A DNA stretch of 64,000 bases from an uncultured Collinsella sp. (GTDB lineage Bacteria; Actinomycetota; Coriobacteriia; Coriobacteriales; Coriobacteriaceae): the NCBI GenBank assembly GCA_900545615.1, contig UQZM01000002.1, positions 27,406-91,405 on the forward strand. Direction: 5' to 3'. Below, one piece after another: positions 16,191 to 25,102 of this stretch (position 1 is its first letter; each line of letters begins with the position of its first letter). A program made the position numbers and the translations under genes. The notes below the pieces were generated by a model. The model was given only the letters and a program-made list of their open reading frames with translations. It did not search any database and was not told where the DNA came from.

Positions 16191-17942
16191 ATGAAAACGA
16201 TCATCAACGTCGACGATGTCTCGTTCTCCTATGGTACGCAGACCGAGCAGGCGCTTAAGCACATCTCGCTCGACGTGAACAAGGGAGACTTTATCGGCAT
16301 CATCGGGCCCTCGGGCGCCGGCAAATCTACGCTTGCCGCCTGTCTATCGGGCGCTGTGCCCCACCACTACACCGGCACGTTCTTTGGCTCCGTCGTGGTT
16401 GACGGCCACGACACCTGCGAGGTCTCGCTCACCGACGTGTCGCAGATCGTCGGCAGCGTGCTGCAGGACATCGACACGCAGATGGTCGCCTCGGTCGTCG
16501 AGGACGAGATGCTTTTTGGCCTGGAGAACTTTGGCGTCCCTCACGACCAGATCGAGCAGCGTGTAAACGAGACGCTCGAGACCGTCGGTATCAGCGACCT
16601 TCGCGACCGCGAGATCGCCACCCTCTCGGGCGGACAGAAGCAAAAGGTGGCCATCGCTGCCATCCTCGCCATGCGCCCCCGCGTACTGGTACTCGACGAG
16701 CCCACCGCAGCACTCGACCCCGCCAGCTCCACGCTGGTCTTCGAGACCCTGCGCGAGGCAAACCGCACACTTGGCATCACTATCGTGGTCGTTGAACAAA
16801 AGGTCGCCCTGCTCTCGGAGTACTGCAACCGCGTGCTCGTGCTCAACCATGGCGAAATCGCGCTACAGGGCGAGCCGCACGAGGTCTTTGCGCACACCGA
16901 CGAGCTCCGCGCCATCGGCGTCGACTGCCCCCGCGTCACACGCATCTTTAACAGCCTTGAGGCCGATGGTCTGGCAAGCGGCACCCCTTGCTTAGATGTC
17001 GATGAGGCCGAGCGCCTGATTTCGGGCATCGTCGACCCCGCACATGCTGCCAGCGACGCCCAAGCGCCCGCAGGCTCCCCGCATGCCCCATCGTTGCGTC
17101 CGCACGCCAAGGACGCCGAGCCCGTGCTCACCTTCGATCACGTTGAGTTTGCCTATCCCAATGGCGGCGCCGCCGTACACGACCTTAACCTGACGCTCTA
17201 CCCCGGCGAGCTCGTGGGCATCGTCGGCCAAAACGGCGCCGGCAAGACTACGCTCACCAAGTTGCTCACGGGTCTGCTTAAGCCTGCCTCGGGCAGCGTG
17301 CGCGTTACGGGCCTGGACACCGCTGCGGTCCCCACGAGCCGCATCGCCCGCGAGGTCGCAACGCTCTTCCAAAACCCCGACCGCCAGATCTGCAAGGATA
17401 CCGTGCTCGACGAGGTCGCTTTTGGCCTGGAGCTTGCCGGCATCGACCGCGCCGAGGCCCTGCGTCGTGCCCAGCTCGTCATCGACCGCTTTGGCCTGCC
17501 TGCCGATGAGGCACCGTTCTCGCTTTCGCGTGGCCAGCGACAAATGGTGGCGCTTGCCTCCGTCGTAGTGGTTGAGCCCAAGATCGTCGTACTCGACGAG
17601 CCCACGAGCGGCCTTGATTACCGCGAATGCATGACCGTCATGGAAACGGTGCGCACCATGGCCGAGCGTGGCTGCGCCGTTATCATGGTCTGCCACGATA
17701 TGGAAGTCGTCTCGGATTTTGCCGAGCGCATTGTGGTAATGGCCGACGGTCGCATCCTCGACCGCGGCCGCACGCACGAGCTATTCTCGAACATCGATCT
17801 CATGCGGCGTGCCTACGTGGAGCCTCCCCAGGTTATTGAACTCTCGCGCCGTCTGGCATCTTCCGTCTCGCCCGCTTTTGCGCAGGTGAGCGAGGTCACC
17901 GATGTCGTTCGAATTACCAAGGAGATGGTCCACCGTGGTTAA
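16191..17942 (+). CDS. ECF transporter ATPase, two fused nucleotide-binding domains
   Basis: This 583-residue protein has two ABC ATPase domains in one chain, equivalent to EcfA and EcfA'. Domain 1 (about 1-235) has Walker A GPSGAGKST, signature LSGGQKQKVAIAA and Walker B VLVLDEPTAALDP. Domain 2 (about 305-560) has GQNGAGKTT, the signature LSRGQRQMVALA and VVLDEPTSGLD. The linker (about 265-305) is rich in Pro and Ala. It powers substrate uptake by the S subunits through EcfT. The ATG at 16191 has AAAGG eight bases upstream. It overlaps the EcfT gene by eight bases, which indicates translational coupling. Confidence 0.93.
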   Translation: MKTIINVDDVSFSYGTQTEQALKHISLDVNKGDFIGIIGPSGAGKSTLAACLSGAVPHHYTGTFFGSVVVDGHDTCEVSLTDVSQIVGSVLQDIDTQMVASVVEDEMLFGLENFGVPHDQIEQRVNETLETVGISDLRDREIATLSGGQKQKVAIAAILAMRPRVLVLDEPTAALDPASSTLVFETLREANRTLGITIVVVEQKVALLSEYCNRVLVLNHGEIALQGEPHEVFAHTDELRAIGVDCPRVTRIFNSLEADGLASGTPCLDVDEAERLISGIVDPAHAASDAQAPAGSPHAPSLRPHAKDAEPVLTFDHVEFAYPNGGAAVHDLNLTLYPGELVGIVGQNGAGKTTLTKLLTGLLKPASGSVRVTGLDTAAVPTSRIAREVATLFQNPDRQICKDTVLDEVAFGLELAGIDRAEALRRAQLVIDRFGLPADEAPFSLSRGQRQMVALASVVVVEPKIVVLDEPTSGLDYRECMTVMETVRTMAERGCAVIMVCHDMEVVSDFAERIVVMADGRILDRGRTHELFSNIDLMRRAYVEPPQVIELSRRLASSVSPAFAQVSEVTDVVRITKEMVHRG

Positions 17943-18681
17943 CGTCATCGACTACATGCCGGGCGATACGCTACTGCATCGCCTGAACCCCGTCGTCAAA
18001 CTGGGCCTCGCCGCCGCCATCATCGTCGGCATCTTCTTGTCCGACACCTACGTGGCGCTGCTGGGCTTTTTGGCACTCACCCTTGCGCTGGGTGCCTATG
18101 CCGGCGTCGTCGACCGTCTGTTCTCGCTGCTCAAGTTGCTGATCCCGCTCGCGCTTATCATGCTGGTGCTCCAGCTGGCCTTTATGCGCGATGGCAACGT
18201 GGTGTGGGGCTTTATCACCGACACGGGCCTCATCACAGGATCGAAGGCCTGTCTGCGCCTACTGGGCGTGGCGTTACCACTCATCCTCATGCTCATGGTG
18301 ACCAAGCTCAACGACCTTGCCAACGCCTGCGTCGAGGTGCTGCACGTACCGTATCGCTATGCCTTCACCTTTACCACGGCGCTGCGCTTTGTGCCGGTGT
18401 TTGGTCAGGAGATGAACGCCATCATGGAGGCGCAGACTGCACGCGGCGTCGAATACGACACTAGGAATCCCGTCAAGAAACTCAAGCTCATGCTGCCGCT
18501 GTGTGTGCCGCTGCTTATCTCGAGCGTGGGCAAGACCGATGCCACCGCGCTTGCCGCCGAGCAGCGCGGCTTCTATCTGCGTACGCGCGCCAGCTCGTAC
18601 AAGCGCTATCCCATCAAGGGTCTGGACATCGCCGTGCTCATCGTCAGCATCGCCCTCATCGCCATCGGCTTCCTGTTCTAG
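17935..18681 (+). CDS. ECF transporter transmembrane coupling protein EcfT
   Basis: This 248-residue membrane protein joins the S subunit to the ATPases. After five to six helices it shows the two EcfT coupling motifs, AQTARGVEYDTR and AAEQRGFYLRTR, each with the Ala-Arg/Gln-Arg-Gly core that docks on the ATPases. The GTG at 17935 is chosen because AAGGAG lies 12 bases before it and it overlaps the preceding gene's end by eight bases. It closes the four-gene operon, and a strong terminator follows 30 bases later. Confidence 0.92.
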   Translation: MVNVIDYMPGDTLLHRLNPVVKLGLAAAIIVGIFLSDTYVALLGFLALTLALGAYAGVVDRLFSLLKLLIPLALIMLVLQLAFMRDGNVVWGFITDTGLITGSKACLRLLGVALPLILMLMVTKLNDLANACVEVLHVPYRYAFTFTTALRFVPVFGQEMNAIMEAQTARGVEYDTRNPVKKLKLMLPLCVPLLISSVGKTDATALAAEQRGFYLRTRASSYKRYPIKGLDIAVLIVSIALIAIGFLF

Positions 18682-18710
18682 TTCACCACCGACAGCAACC
18701 GCCCAACGCA

Positions 18711-18750
18711 AAAGGCCTCAGCTCGCACCAAACGAGCCGAGGCCTTTACT
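18711..18750. terminator. Bidirectional terminator
   Basis: AAAGGCCTCAGCTCG (18711-18725) and CGAGCCGAGGCCTTT (18733-18747) form a long stem with A/T flanks. It lies between the convergent EcfT and racemase genes. Confidence 0.88.
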
Positions 18751-18806
18751 GTTTCACCAGATAAAACCTGCCAAAATTAACCTGTCCCTTTTTGACAGGT
18801 CGAAAG

Positions 18807-19553
18807 CTAGAGGCGGTAGGGGGCGCCGCTGCGGATGATGGATTCGCGCACCAGGACATCCATGGCGTCGAGGGTGATCTCGGGCATCTCTCGGTACTTC
18901 TGTAGCACCGAGAGCTCGGTGCAGGCCAGAATGACGCGGTCGCAGCCGCTACGGGCGAACTCCCACATCACGCGGTCGAACTTATCCATATCGGGCTCAC
19001 GTCCGGCCTTCACATCATCGTAGATAAGCGACATCACATCGTTCTGACGTTTCTCGCTGGGATAGACGACCTCAACACCCGCAGCCTTACATTCGCGGCC
19101 GTAGACGCCCGCGCCCACGGTTCCGTCGGTGCCCATGATGCCAATCTTGTGCACCGGCTCGGCCGGCATACTCAGGTTGGGGTCGAACTCGCACTCCCCC
19201 ATCACCGCACCAGCCAGAGCATAGCGCACCGACTCACGCGGCATATGGATAATCGGCACCTTCGTAAACGACTGGATCTGGTCATAGAAGTAGTGTGACG
19301 TGTTGCAGGGAATGGCAATGTGTGCACAGCCCAGCGACTCGAGTGCCTGGGCGCACTCTTTCATGGTCGCCAGCAGCTTAGCATGCTCGCCGGTCTTAAT
19401 GGCCAACGTGCGGTCGGGCATGGTCGACTTGGAGAGTACCACCATGTCGATATGTTCCTGATCGCAGGCAGCAGCCGTATGACGCACCACCTGGTCGTAG
19501 TAATACGACGTGGCCTCGGCGCCCATGCCGCCGATAACTCCCAGCTTTTCCAT
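18807..19553 (-). CDS. Aspartate/glutamate racemase family protein
   Basis: This 248-residue protein starts MEKLGVIGGMGAEATSYYYD, a classic aspartate racemase opening. Two catalytic cysteines are visible, one in AIPCNTSHYFYDQ (Cys83) and one in VILACTELSVL. The ATG at 19553 follows AAGGAGGCGGCG; a longer frame to 19637 is not supported. It lies 85 bases downstream of an ATP-grasp ligase of D-aspartate ligase type on the same strand. Together they would make D-aspartate from L-aspartate and attach it to peptidoglycan precursors. Glutamate racemase is the alternative, but the sequence start favours aspartate. Confidence 0.85.
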   Translation of the reverse strand: MEKLGVIGGMGAEATSYYYDQVVRHTAAACDQEHIDMVVLSKSTMPDRTLAIKTGEHAKLLATMKECAQALESLGCAHIAIPCNTSHYFYDQIQSFTKVPIIHMPRESVRYALAGAVMGECEFDPNLSMPAEPVHKIGIMGTDGTVGAGVYGRECKAAGVEVVYPSEKRQNDVMSLIYDDVKAGREPDMDKFDRVMWEFARSGCDRVILACTELSVLQKYREMPEITLDAMDVLVRESIIRSGAPYRL

Positions 19554-19637
19554 CGCCGCCTCCTTGGTAACGCTTGCGCAATTGCGCGTATCATACCCGC
19601 GCCCGCCCGATGCAAACCGGACGGGCGCCGCACTCAT

Positions 19638-20894
19638 CTACTTGTAATACGTCTTGAACAGCTTAAAGTGGCGCAGCTTGGTGTGCCACATGCGCAGCCA
19701 GCGGTTAAAGACAAAGTCGCCCTTCATAAACGAAGGGTCGGCGCCCTTACCTTCCTTGTCCAGGCGATGCACCTTAGCGCGCAGCTCGGGATCCTTGACG
19801 TACTTGTCGACGACGCCCATGGGGACGACCATCCACAGGGCCTCGTCCTGCGCCGTCACAAACTCCGGCTCAAACGGGCGGTTGAACACATACTCGTCCA
19901 CCACATACTTGGCAACGTTAAAGCCACTGTTAGTGACGTAGTAGTTGCTGCGGCCCTGGCGCGTGTTGAAATCGAAGAACTTAAACGAGCCGTCGCGCTC
20001 GTCGTACTTAACGTCAAAGTTGGAATAGCCCACAAAGTGAAGGTCCTCGAGCAACTTGCGCACGCCGCCCATGAGTTCGTCGTTAGGCTCGGTAATGATA
20101 CAGGCATGGTTGCCGACACCGTGGGGCTGATGCTCCTCGAGCAGCACATGGCCCAGGCACATCATGCGGACCTTACCGTTGCGGTCGGAATAGCTGGTGA
20201 GCACGCGCATGTACTCGTCGTTGCCGGGCACGCGATCCTGCAAGATCAGATCGTCGGTGTAGCCGCTGGCATACGAATCGCGAATGACCTGTTCCAGCTC
20301 GGCGCGGTCGGCAATCTCATAGGCCTTCTTCTGGCCCTCGAACTCATGCTGCCACCACATGATGCCGTCAGAAGGCTTCAGAATCATCGGGTAAGGAAAA
20401 TCGATCTGGTCGAGCACTTCGGCAGGCGCCTCGCCTTGCGCGTTGAGCATCGCCATGGTGAAGGTAAAGGTATGCGGATAGGGCACGCCATGCTTCTCGC
20501 ACAGCTCGTAGAAGATCTCCTTCTTCTGACACTGCTCAAGCATGCTATAGGGAGCGTAAGGCGCGACGATATTATCCGCCAACTCATGGGCATCCTTGGC
20601 CTGAGCCACGAGGGCAACATAGTTATCGCCACAGCCCACAAGGACAATCGTCTTATCGGCATGCGCTTGGGCAATGCCGTTGACGGTCCTGAGCATCACG
20701 GGCATGGTATCGATATCCACGTTGGGCGTGTAGTCGATAATCTGGCTGCGGTACGCGGGACCCGTCTGGTACTTGCCAAAGACCAGACTCTTGACCTGGT
20801 ACTCCTCGTAGAAGGCGCGCGCCACCGAATAGGCGTTGATGTCGCCACCGAGCAGCACGGGAATGAACTCGCGCTCTGTAAACTGCAATGCCAT
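19638..20894 (-). CDS. ATP-grasp ligase, probable D-aspartate ligase for peptidoglycan cross-bridge
   Basis: This 418-residue protein starts MALQFTEREFIPVLLGGDIN, with an N-terminal Rossmann-like region (SVARAFYEEYQVKSLVFGK), then the ATP-grasp fold (PYPMILKPSDGIMWW near residue 170 and SNFDVKYDERDGSFKFFDFN near 285). This arrangement matches carboxylate-amine ligases that add D-aspartate to the side chain of the third peptidoglycan residue. The C terminus is basic and aromatic (RWLRMWHTKLRHFKLFKTYY), suggesting membrane contact. The next gene is an aspartate racemase, which would supply the substrate. AGGAAGTTTCC precedes the ATG. The exact acceptor residue cannot be read from sequence. Confidence 0.8.
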   Translation of the reverse strand: MALQFTEREFIPVLLGGDINAYSVARAFYEEYQVKSLVFGKYQTGPAYRSQIIDYTPNVDIDTMPVMLRTVNGIAQAHADKTIVLVGCGDNYVALVAQAKDAHELADNIVAPYAPYSMLEQCQKKEIFYELCEKHGVPYPHTFTFTMAMLNAQGEAPAEVLDQIDFPYPMILKPSDGIMWWQHEFEGQKKAYEIADRAELEQVIRDSYASGYTDDLILQDRVPGNDEYMRVLTSYSDRNGKVRMMCLGHVLLEEHQPHGVGNHACIITEPNDELMGGVRKLLEDLHFVGYSNFDVKYDERDGSFKFFDFNTRQGRSNYYVTNSGFNVAKYVVDEYVFNRPFEPEFVTAQDEALWMVVPMGVVDKYVKDPELRAKVHRLDKEGKGADPSFMKGDFVFNRWLRMWHTKLRHFKLFKTYYK

Positions 20895-21058
20895 GGAAAC
20901 TTCCTATCATGAACTGCCCACACAACGGGCGGTCTTTGCGCAACTGATTTATTTTAGCGTGCCAAACCGCCGGTGCCCAAAGCTCCACCGTATCTATGGC
21001 AATCGACGTAATCGTCCAGCACGAAGGCCAGCACGAAGACGGCGCTCACCGTTGTATG

Positions 21059-21084
21059 ACAATGGGCAATGAACCTACCATTGT
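21059..21084. promoter_or_regulatory. Inverted repeat upstream of the MOSC gene
   Basis: ACAATGG (21059-21065) and CCATTGT (21078-21084) are exact complements with a 12-base gap, 45 bases before the MOSC start. They may bind a repressor. Nothing else is evident in the 234-base gap. Confidence 0.4.
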
Positions 21085-21128
21085 TGTAGGATTCAGCGTA
21101 TTGACATCCTCAAACGAAAGGCGCGCAC

Positions 21129-21761
21129 GTGCCCCAAGACCATCCGACCGATAGCCCCATCCTCAATGCCGCGAAACGCGAGCTGGCGGAACGCGCACAA
21201 ACGGCCGTTCCCCTACGCACGGCAAACGATGCCTACGACAGGCCCGCCCGCATCGTCTCGATCAACACGTCGGCACACAAGGGCACGCGCAAGTCGCCCG
21301 TCGCCGATGGACACGACACCGTTATAGAGCAATTTGGCCTCACCTCCGACGCACACGCCGGGCATTGGCACCGCCAGGTTTCCTTTTTAGCTGCAGAGTC
21401 CATCCAGACGGCGCAGGAGCGCGGGCTCGATGTGCACGAGGGTGACTTTGGGGAGAATTTCACCACGCAAGGCATCAATCTACTCTCGCTCCCCTTGGGC
21501 ACGCAGCTCAAGCTTGGCAGCGAGGTGCTTGTCGAAATCAGCCAAATCGGCAAGGTATGCCACACACGCTGTGCCATCTACTATCTCGCCGGCGACTGCA
21601 TCTTTCCCCACGAGGGCGTTTTTGGCGTGGTACTAAAGGGCGGAGAGGTCCATATCGGCGACGACATCCAGGTGGTCAAGCTCGGCGACGGCACCTGTTC
21701 GTTCACCCCTGCCGAGGCCCTCGAAGAGATTGAGCAGGCTCGTCAGGAGGGCACGCTGTAG
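21129..21761 (+). CDS. MOSC domain protein
   Basis: This 210-residue protein has a MOSC (molybdenum cofactor sulfurase C-terminal) domain. Diagnostic features are VSINTSAHKGTRKSPV, FGLTSDAHAGHWHRQVSFLA, GDFGENFTTQGINL and ISQIGKVCHTRCAIYYLAGD with the conserved Cys. Stand-alone MOSC proteins are linked to molybdenum cofactor chemistry or sulfur carrier roles. This one may belong to the MogA-fused or YiiM-like types, but no cofactor genes are nearby. The start is a GTG at 21129, with GAAAGG upstream. The gene stands alone. Confidence 0.9.
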   Translation: MPQDHPTDSPILNAAKRELAERAQTAVPLRTANDAYDRPARIVSINTSAHKGTRKSPVADGHDTVIEQFGLTSDAHAGHWHRQVSFLAAESIQTAQERGLDVHEGDFGENFTTQGINLLSLPLGTQLKLGSEVLVEISQIGKVCHTRCAIYYLAGDCIFPHEGVFGVVLKGGEVHIGDDIQVVKLGDGTCSFTPAEALEEIEQARQEGTL

Positions 21762-21995
21762 TTGTAAAACCCCATGTTGAGATAGCTTTTACATCCCAAA
21801 ACTCCTCTCAAACAGGGTTCTGTAACGTTAAAGTTGAACTCTATGGTTTCTCAACAATTCATCATAACTGCAGGTCAAAGCCAAAGCCTCAAGTTCAACT
21901 TGACCCTTTGGAACCTTTAAGGTTCAAGTTGAGGTCGAAAGCAGTAGTAGAATACCGTTCGAACCATAACCTACGATTGATTGCAGAGGGATTGG
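21762..21995 (+). promoter_or_regulatory. Upstream region of the secreted coiled-coil protein, repeated motif
   Basis: The 234-base gap holds several related blocks: AAGTTGAACT, AAGTTCAACTTGA and TTCAAGTTGA, plus the palindrome GAACCTT-T-AAGGTTC. These lie within 150 bases of the start and may be operator sites for an unknown regulator. No clear promoter boxes can be fixed. Confidence 0.4.
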
Positions 21996-23129
21996 ATGCA
22001 GCATTCGAATCATCGCGTCGCAGCGCTCATCGCGTCGAAGCCGGCTCGTATCATCACGAGCGCCGCACTCGCTGTCGCACTGACTGCCACGCCGATGCTC
22101 TCCCCCGTTGCGGCATATGCCGCCTCGCAGGCAACGCAGGATCAGCTTTCCGCCGCGCAGCAAAAAATCGAAGCTGCCACAAGCGCCTACAACGATGCCC
22201 GCACCAAACTCGACGACCTGCAAAAGCAGATCGACTCCAATGAGGCGAGCATCGAGGAAATCGAGGCCAAGCTTCCCGAGCAGCAGGCCAAGGCAAGCTC
22301 CGCCATGCGCGATCTGTACAAGTACCAGAAGGGCACCAATCCCATCGTGAGCTTCCTGGTCAACGCGCAGAGCCTGGGTGAGTTCATCACCACCTGCAAA
22401 TACACCAACCAGATCACGAGCTCGAGCGTCGACGAGATCGAAGAGCTCAACAACATGCAAACCGAACTCGAGCAGAACAAGGCCGAGCTCCAGCAGGCCA
22501 AGTCCCAGCTTGAGGCAGAACAGAAAAACGCCGAGGATGCGCTGGCGCAGGCCCAGCAGCTCCGCAGCGAGGCGCAGGCAAAAGCCGAGCAGGAAAATGC
22601 CGCCGAGCTCGCCAAGCTCGAGGCCGATAAGGCCGCTGCCGCCGAGAAGCTCTCGGGCGAGGGCGTAAGCGGCAGCAATTCCAGCAGTCAGGCCACCAAC
22701 ACCAACACCACCATCGACACCACGGTGAACAACGCCAATACCGGTAATTCCGATTACGATTCGTTCATTAATGAGTGGACGAGCCGCATCGATAATTATC
22801 TTGCCGGGTCCCCCATGGCAGGCCAGGGCTATAACTTTGCCGTCGCCGCTTGGAATACCGGTGTCGACCCCCGTTGGTCCCCCGCCATCGCCTGCATCGA
22901 GAGCACCAAGGGCACTTATTGCGCCAATTCCTACAACGCCTGGGGCTGGAGCGCTCGTGGCGGCGGTTGGCGCAGCTTTGGCAGCTGGAGCGAGGGCATC
23001 TCCGCTCATGTTGCCTATCTGGGCGCCAACTACGGCTCCACCCTTACCCCTGCAGCGGCCAAAAAGTACTGCCCGCCCACGTGGCAGGACTGGTACAACA
23101 AGGTCGCCGCTCAGATGAACCGCATCTAA
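21996..23129 (+). CDS. Secreted coiled-coil cell-wall protein with glucosaminidase-like end
   Basis: This protein of about 377 residues has a signal peptide (to about residue 42, ...SPVAAYAASQ) and a long coiled coil (about 45-215) similar to the N-terminal domain of PcsB/RipC-type wall hydrolases, with YKYQKGTNPIVSFLVNAQSL. A Ser/Asn/Thr-rich linker follows (about 220-250). The C-terminal domain has AWNTGVDPRWSPAIACIEST, then NAWGWSARGGGWRSFGSW, which resembles lysozyme-like or glucosaminidase folds. It probably cuts or remodels peptidoglycan outside the cell. The ATG at 21996 is preferred (GAGGG upstream); a TTG at 21981 is possible. It is followed by a terminator and stands alone. Confidence 0.8.
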   Translation: MQHSNHRVAALIASKPARIITSAALAVALTATPMLSPVAAYAASQATQDQLSAAQQKIEAATSAYNDARTKLDDLQKQIDSNEASIEEIEAKLPEQQAKASSAMRDLYKYQKGTNPIVSFLVNAQSLGEFITTCKYTNQITSSSVDEIEELNNMQTELEQNKAELQQAKSQLEAEQKNAEDALAQAQQLRSEAQAKAEQENAAELAKLEADKAAAAEKLSGEGVSGSNSSSQATNTNTTIDTTVNNANTGNSDYDSFINEWTSRIDNYLAGSPMAGQGYNFAVAAWNTGVDPRWSPAIACIESTKGTYCANSYNAWGWSARGGGWRSFGSWSEGISAHVAYLGANYGSTLTPAAAKKYCPPTWQDWYNKVAAQMNRI

Positions 23130-23139
23130 GCGCAACTGT

Positions 23140-23167
23140 AAAGGGCCCCGACGGGCCCTTTTCTTTT
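23140..23167 (+). terminator. Terminator after the wall protein gene
   Basis: AAAGGGCCC and GGGCCCTTTTCTTTT form a compact stem and U run directly after the stop. It may also serve the convergent kinase gene. Confidence 0.88.
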
Positions 23168-24545
23168 AGGCAGCGGAGGTGTCAACAACACCGGTCGCAT
23201 TGGCAACCGCAACTATGATGATCATGCACAGGAGCAGCACGCCCAATGCCTTGAGCCAGAGCTTCGCGAACTTCTTGCCACGATAACTGTCGAGCAGCGC
23301 GAATCGCCGGCGAAGGCGGCGCTTGTCGAGCAGCGCAAAATGCATAAGCACCATAAGGCCATCGACAAAGAAAAAGTACTCGATTATAAGAAGCCACGTC
23401 GGGTAGCCTTGGTTTGCTCCCGTGGGATAAAAGACGGCAAAGTGGCTTCCGGCAAAGAATACAAGCAACGAGAGGCAGACAAGCGTATTCCAAATGCGCC
23501 CCAGAGGTTCCGGAATGCGAGAGAGCAGACCGAGTGCAGCGGAGGCGGCAGGTTTAGGGAGGCCCGTGGAACTCTGAGGCTCTTGGGGCGTTAACACCGT
23601 CTCCGAGGCCGGAGCACAAACAGGCGCAGGCGCAGGAGGCCGCACAGGGCAACTCAGGTCGTACGCCGCGCGCGTCGCCCGTCCCAATGCCCCTGCACTC
23701 GCAAAACGCTTGGCCGGGTCGAGCGCCATCGCCATGCAAATGACATCGGCCAGAGGAGCGGGAACGCCGCGCGCTTCGCATTGCTCGCGCATGTCGAGCC
23801 CCGGTTTTGGATCGACTCCCGTCAAGCAGAAGAACAGCAGGGCGCCCAGCGCATACACATCGCTTCGCACGCTCGTCTGCCCAAACCCATACTGCTCGGG
23901 CGGCGCGTAGGGCCGCGTGCCAAACTTGACGGTATCGGCATCGGCGCCTTCGCGCCAAGCGCGCGCGATCCCCAGGTCAATAATCGCCAGCGACGAGAAG
24001 GTCATGCCGGCATCGGCGGCATATCTCACGCCCGACACGATGATGTTCGAAGGTTTAAGGTCGCGATGGATAATCGGAGCCGGCGCTTTCCCCACCTCGC
24101 CAAATCCAGCATGGAGCTCTGCCACCGCATCACACAGGGCCGGAAACAACCCGCGCGCATAATCGGGGGTCGCACCCAAGCGTCCCACCAAGGCCTCGAG
24201 CGTCTCGCCTTCAATGTATTCCATCACCACGTCAAGCTCGTCGCCCGCACGGCGGCAATCGACAATCCGAGGCAGGTGCTCAAAACGCCGTCCGGCACGC
24301 TGGGCCGCAAACAGGCGCTCATATGCCCCGCCAATCTGGGCAGAAGCATCGATGCGCTTACGGACAAAGGGGCCGAGCGACCCTCCACCAGAACCCTCAA
24401 AGCACACGAGCTCGGTTGTCTCAACGTCCGAGCGCTTTAGCACGCGTTCCACGCGATAGCTATCATCGCGGTCGAGAGATGCCAAATGCTCGGCGAGCGC
24501 GGCAGTCAGCTCATCATCGGAATATGTTGGGTTCTGAGTATCCAT
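23166..24545 (-). CDS. Membrane-anchored serine/threonine protein kinase
   Basis: This protein of about 459 residues has a cytoplasmic kinase domain (about 30-290) and two C-terminal membrane helices (about 355-375 and 395-410) plus a final one near the end. Motifs are VMEYIEGETLEALV (hinge), IIHRDLKPSNIIV (catalytic loop), AIIDLGIAR (DLG in place of DFG) and KFGTRPYAPPEQYGFGQ (activation segment). The glycine loop is degenerate (CFEGSGGGSLGPFVRKR). The start is uncertain, because several ATG codons lie at 24545-24557 without a clear ribosome site. It follows a small HTH-like gene. Its targets are unknown. Confidence 0.88.
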   Translation of the reverse strand: MDTQNPTYSDDELTAALAEHLASLDRDDSYRVERVLKRSDVETTELVCFEGSGGGSLGPFVRKRIDASAQIGGAYERLFAAQRAGRRFEHLPRIVDCRRAGDELDVVMEYIEGETLEALVGRLGATPDYARGLFPALCDAVAELHAGFGEVGKAPAPIIHRDLKPSNIIVSGVRYAADAGMTFSSLAIIDLGIARAWREGADADTVKFGTRPYAPPEQYGFGQTSVRSDVYALGALLFFCLTGVDPKPGLDMREQCEARGVPAPLADVICMAMALDPAKRFASAGALGRATRAAYDLSCPVRPPAPAPVCAPASETVLTPQEPQSSTGLPKPAASAALGLLSRIPEPLGRIWNTLVCLSLLVFFAGSHFAVFYPTGANQGYPTWLLIIEYFFFVDGLMVLMHFALLDKRRLRRRFALLDSYRGKKFAKLWLKALGVLLLCMIIIVAVANATGVVDTSAA

Positions 24546-24560
24546 AGCGTCCATCATAGC

Positions 24561-24596
24561 GCAGGGCACGGACGCCCTGTAGCACCCGTGCCCTGC
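24561..24596. promoter_or_regulatory. Hairpin upstream of the kinase gene
   Basis: GCAGGGCACGG (24561-24571) pairs exactly with CCGTGCCCTGC (24586-24596). It lies 15 bases before the kinase start, in the short gap after the HTH gene. It could slow transcription or hide the start region. Confidence 0.5.
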
Positions 24597-24640
24597 ACGT
24601 TTGAAATATCGCGGACGGCCCTGCCGCCAACAGTCAGCCG

Positions 24641-25063
24641 TTAACTCACCGTCTCCTCGCCAAAGCGATACAGCTCCTCATTGACCTTTTGCAGGCTGCA
24701 GCCACGATCGATGCAAAAGATGATAATCGCATCGCGACGGTCCTTGCAGTTGAGGACGTTTGCCCCGGCAGCCGTAAGTGCGCGGTTTGTCTCCTTCATC
24801 GATAGTGCCATCGCAAATGCAATCTGCAGCACCTTGTTTCGGCTCGGATGGCGCGTGCCGGTAAAGATCTGATAGCCAAACGTTTCGTTGAGGTCGGCCA
24901 TACGCACCACGCGCGAACGCTCCAAGCCCTTTTCCTGCAGCAGTTGCTTAAGGTAGTCCGAAAGCGACGGGGCGGCAAAGTCGTGCTCCCTGATATAGCC
25001 GTCGATACTCGGCGCATCGAGTAACTCATTGAGCAGTTCCTCCGTCAACTTTTTATCGGGCAT
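24641..25063 (-). CDS. Small helix-turn-helix-like protein, kinase partner candidate
   Basis: This 140-residue protein is mostly helical. LSDYLKQLLQEKGLERSRVV, then NETFGYQIFTGTRHPSRNKV, looks like an XRE-type helix-turn-helix, followed by LQIAFAMALSMKETNRALTA, the end of that fold. The ATG at 25063 follows AGGGGGTGAAGCCGT. It lies directly upstream of the Ser/Thr kinase gene on the same strand. I infer that it is a regulator or substrate of the kinase; no sequence motif proves this. Confidence 0.65.
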   Translation of the reverse strand: MPDKKLTEELLNELLDAPSIDGYIREHDFAAPSLSDYLKQLLQEKGLERSRVVRMADLNETFGYQIFTGTRHPSRNKVLQIAFAMALSMKETNRALTAAGANVLNCKDRRDAIIIFCIDRGCSLQKVNEELYRFGEETVS

Positions 25064-25102
25064 ACGGCTTCACCCCCTATGCGACGCAACGGCAGCGACA
25101 TA

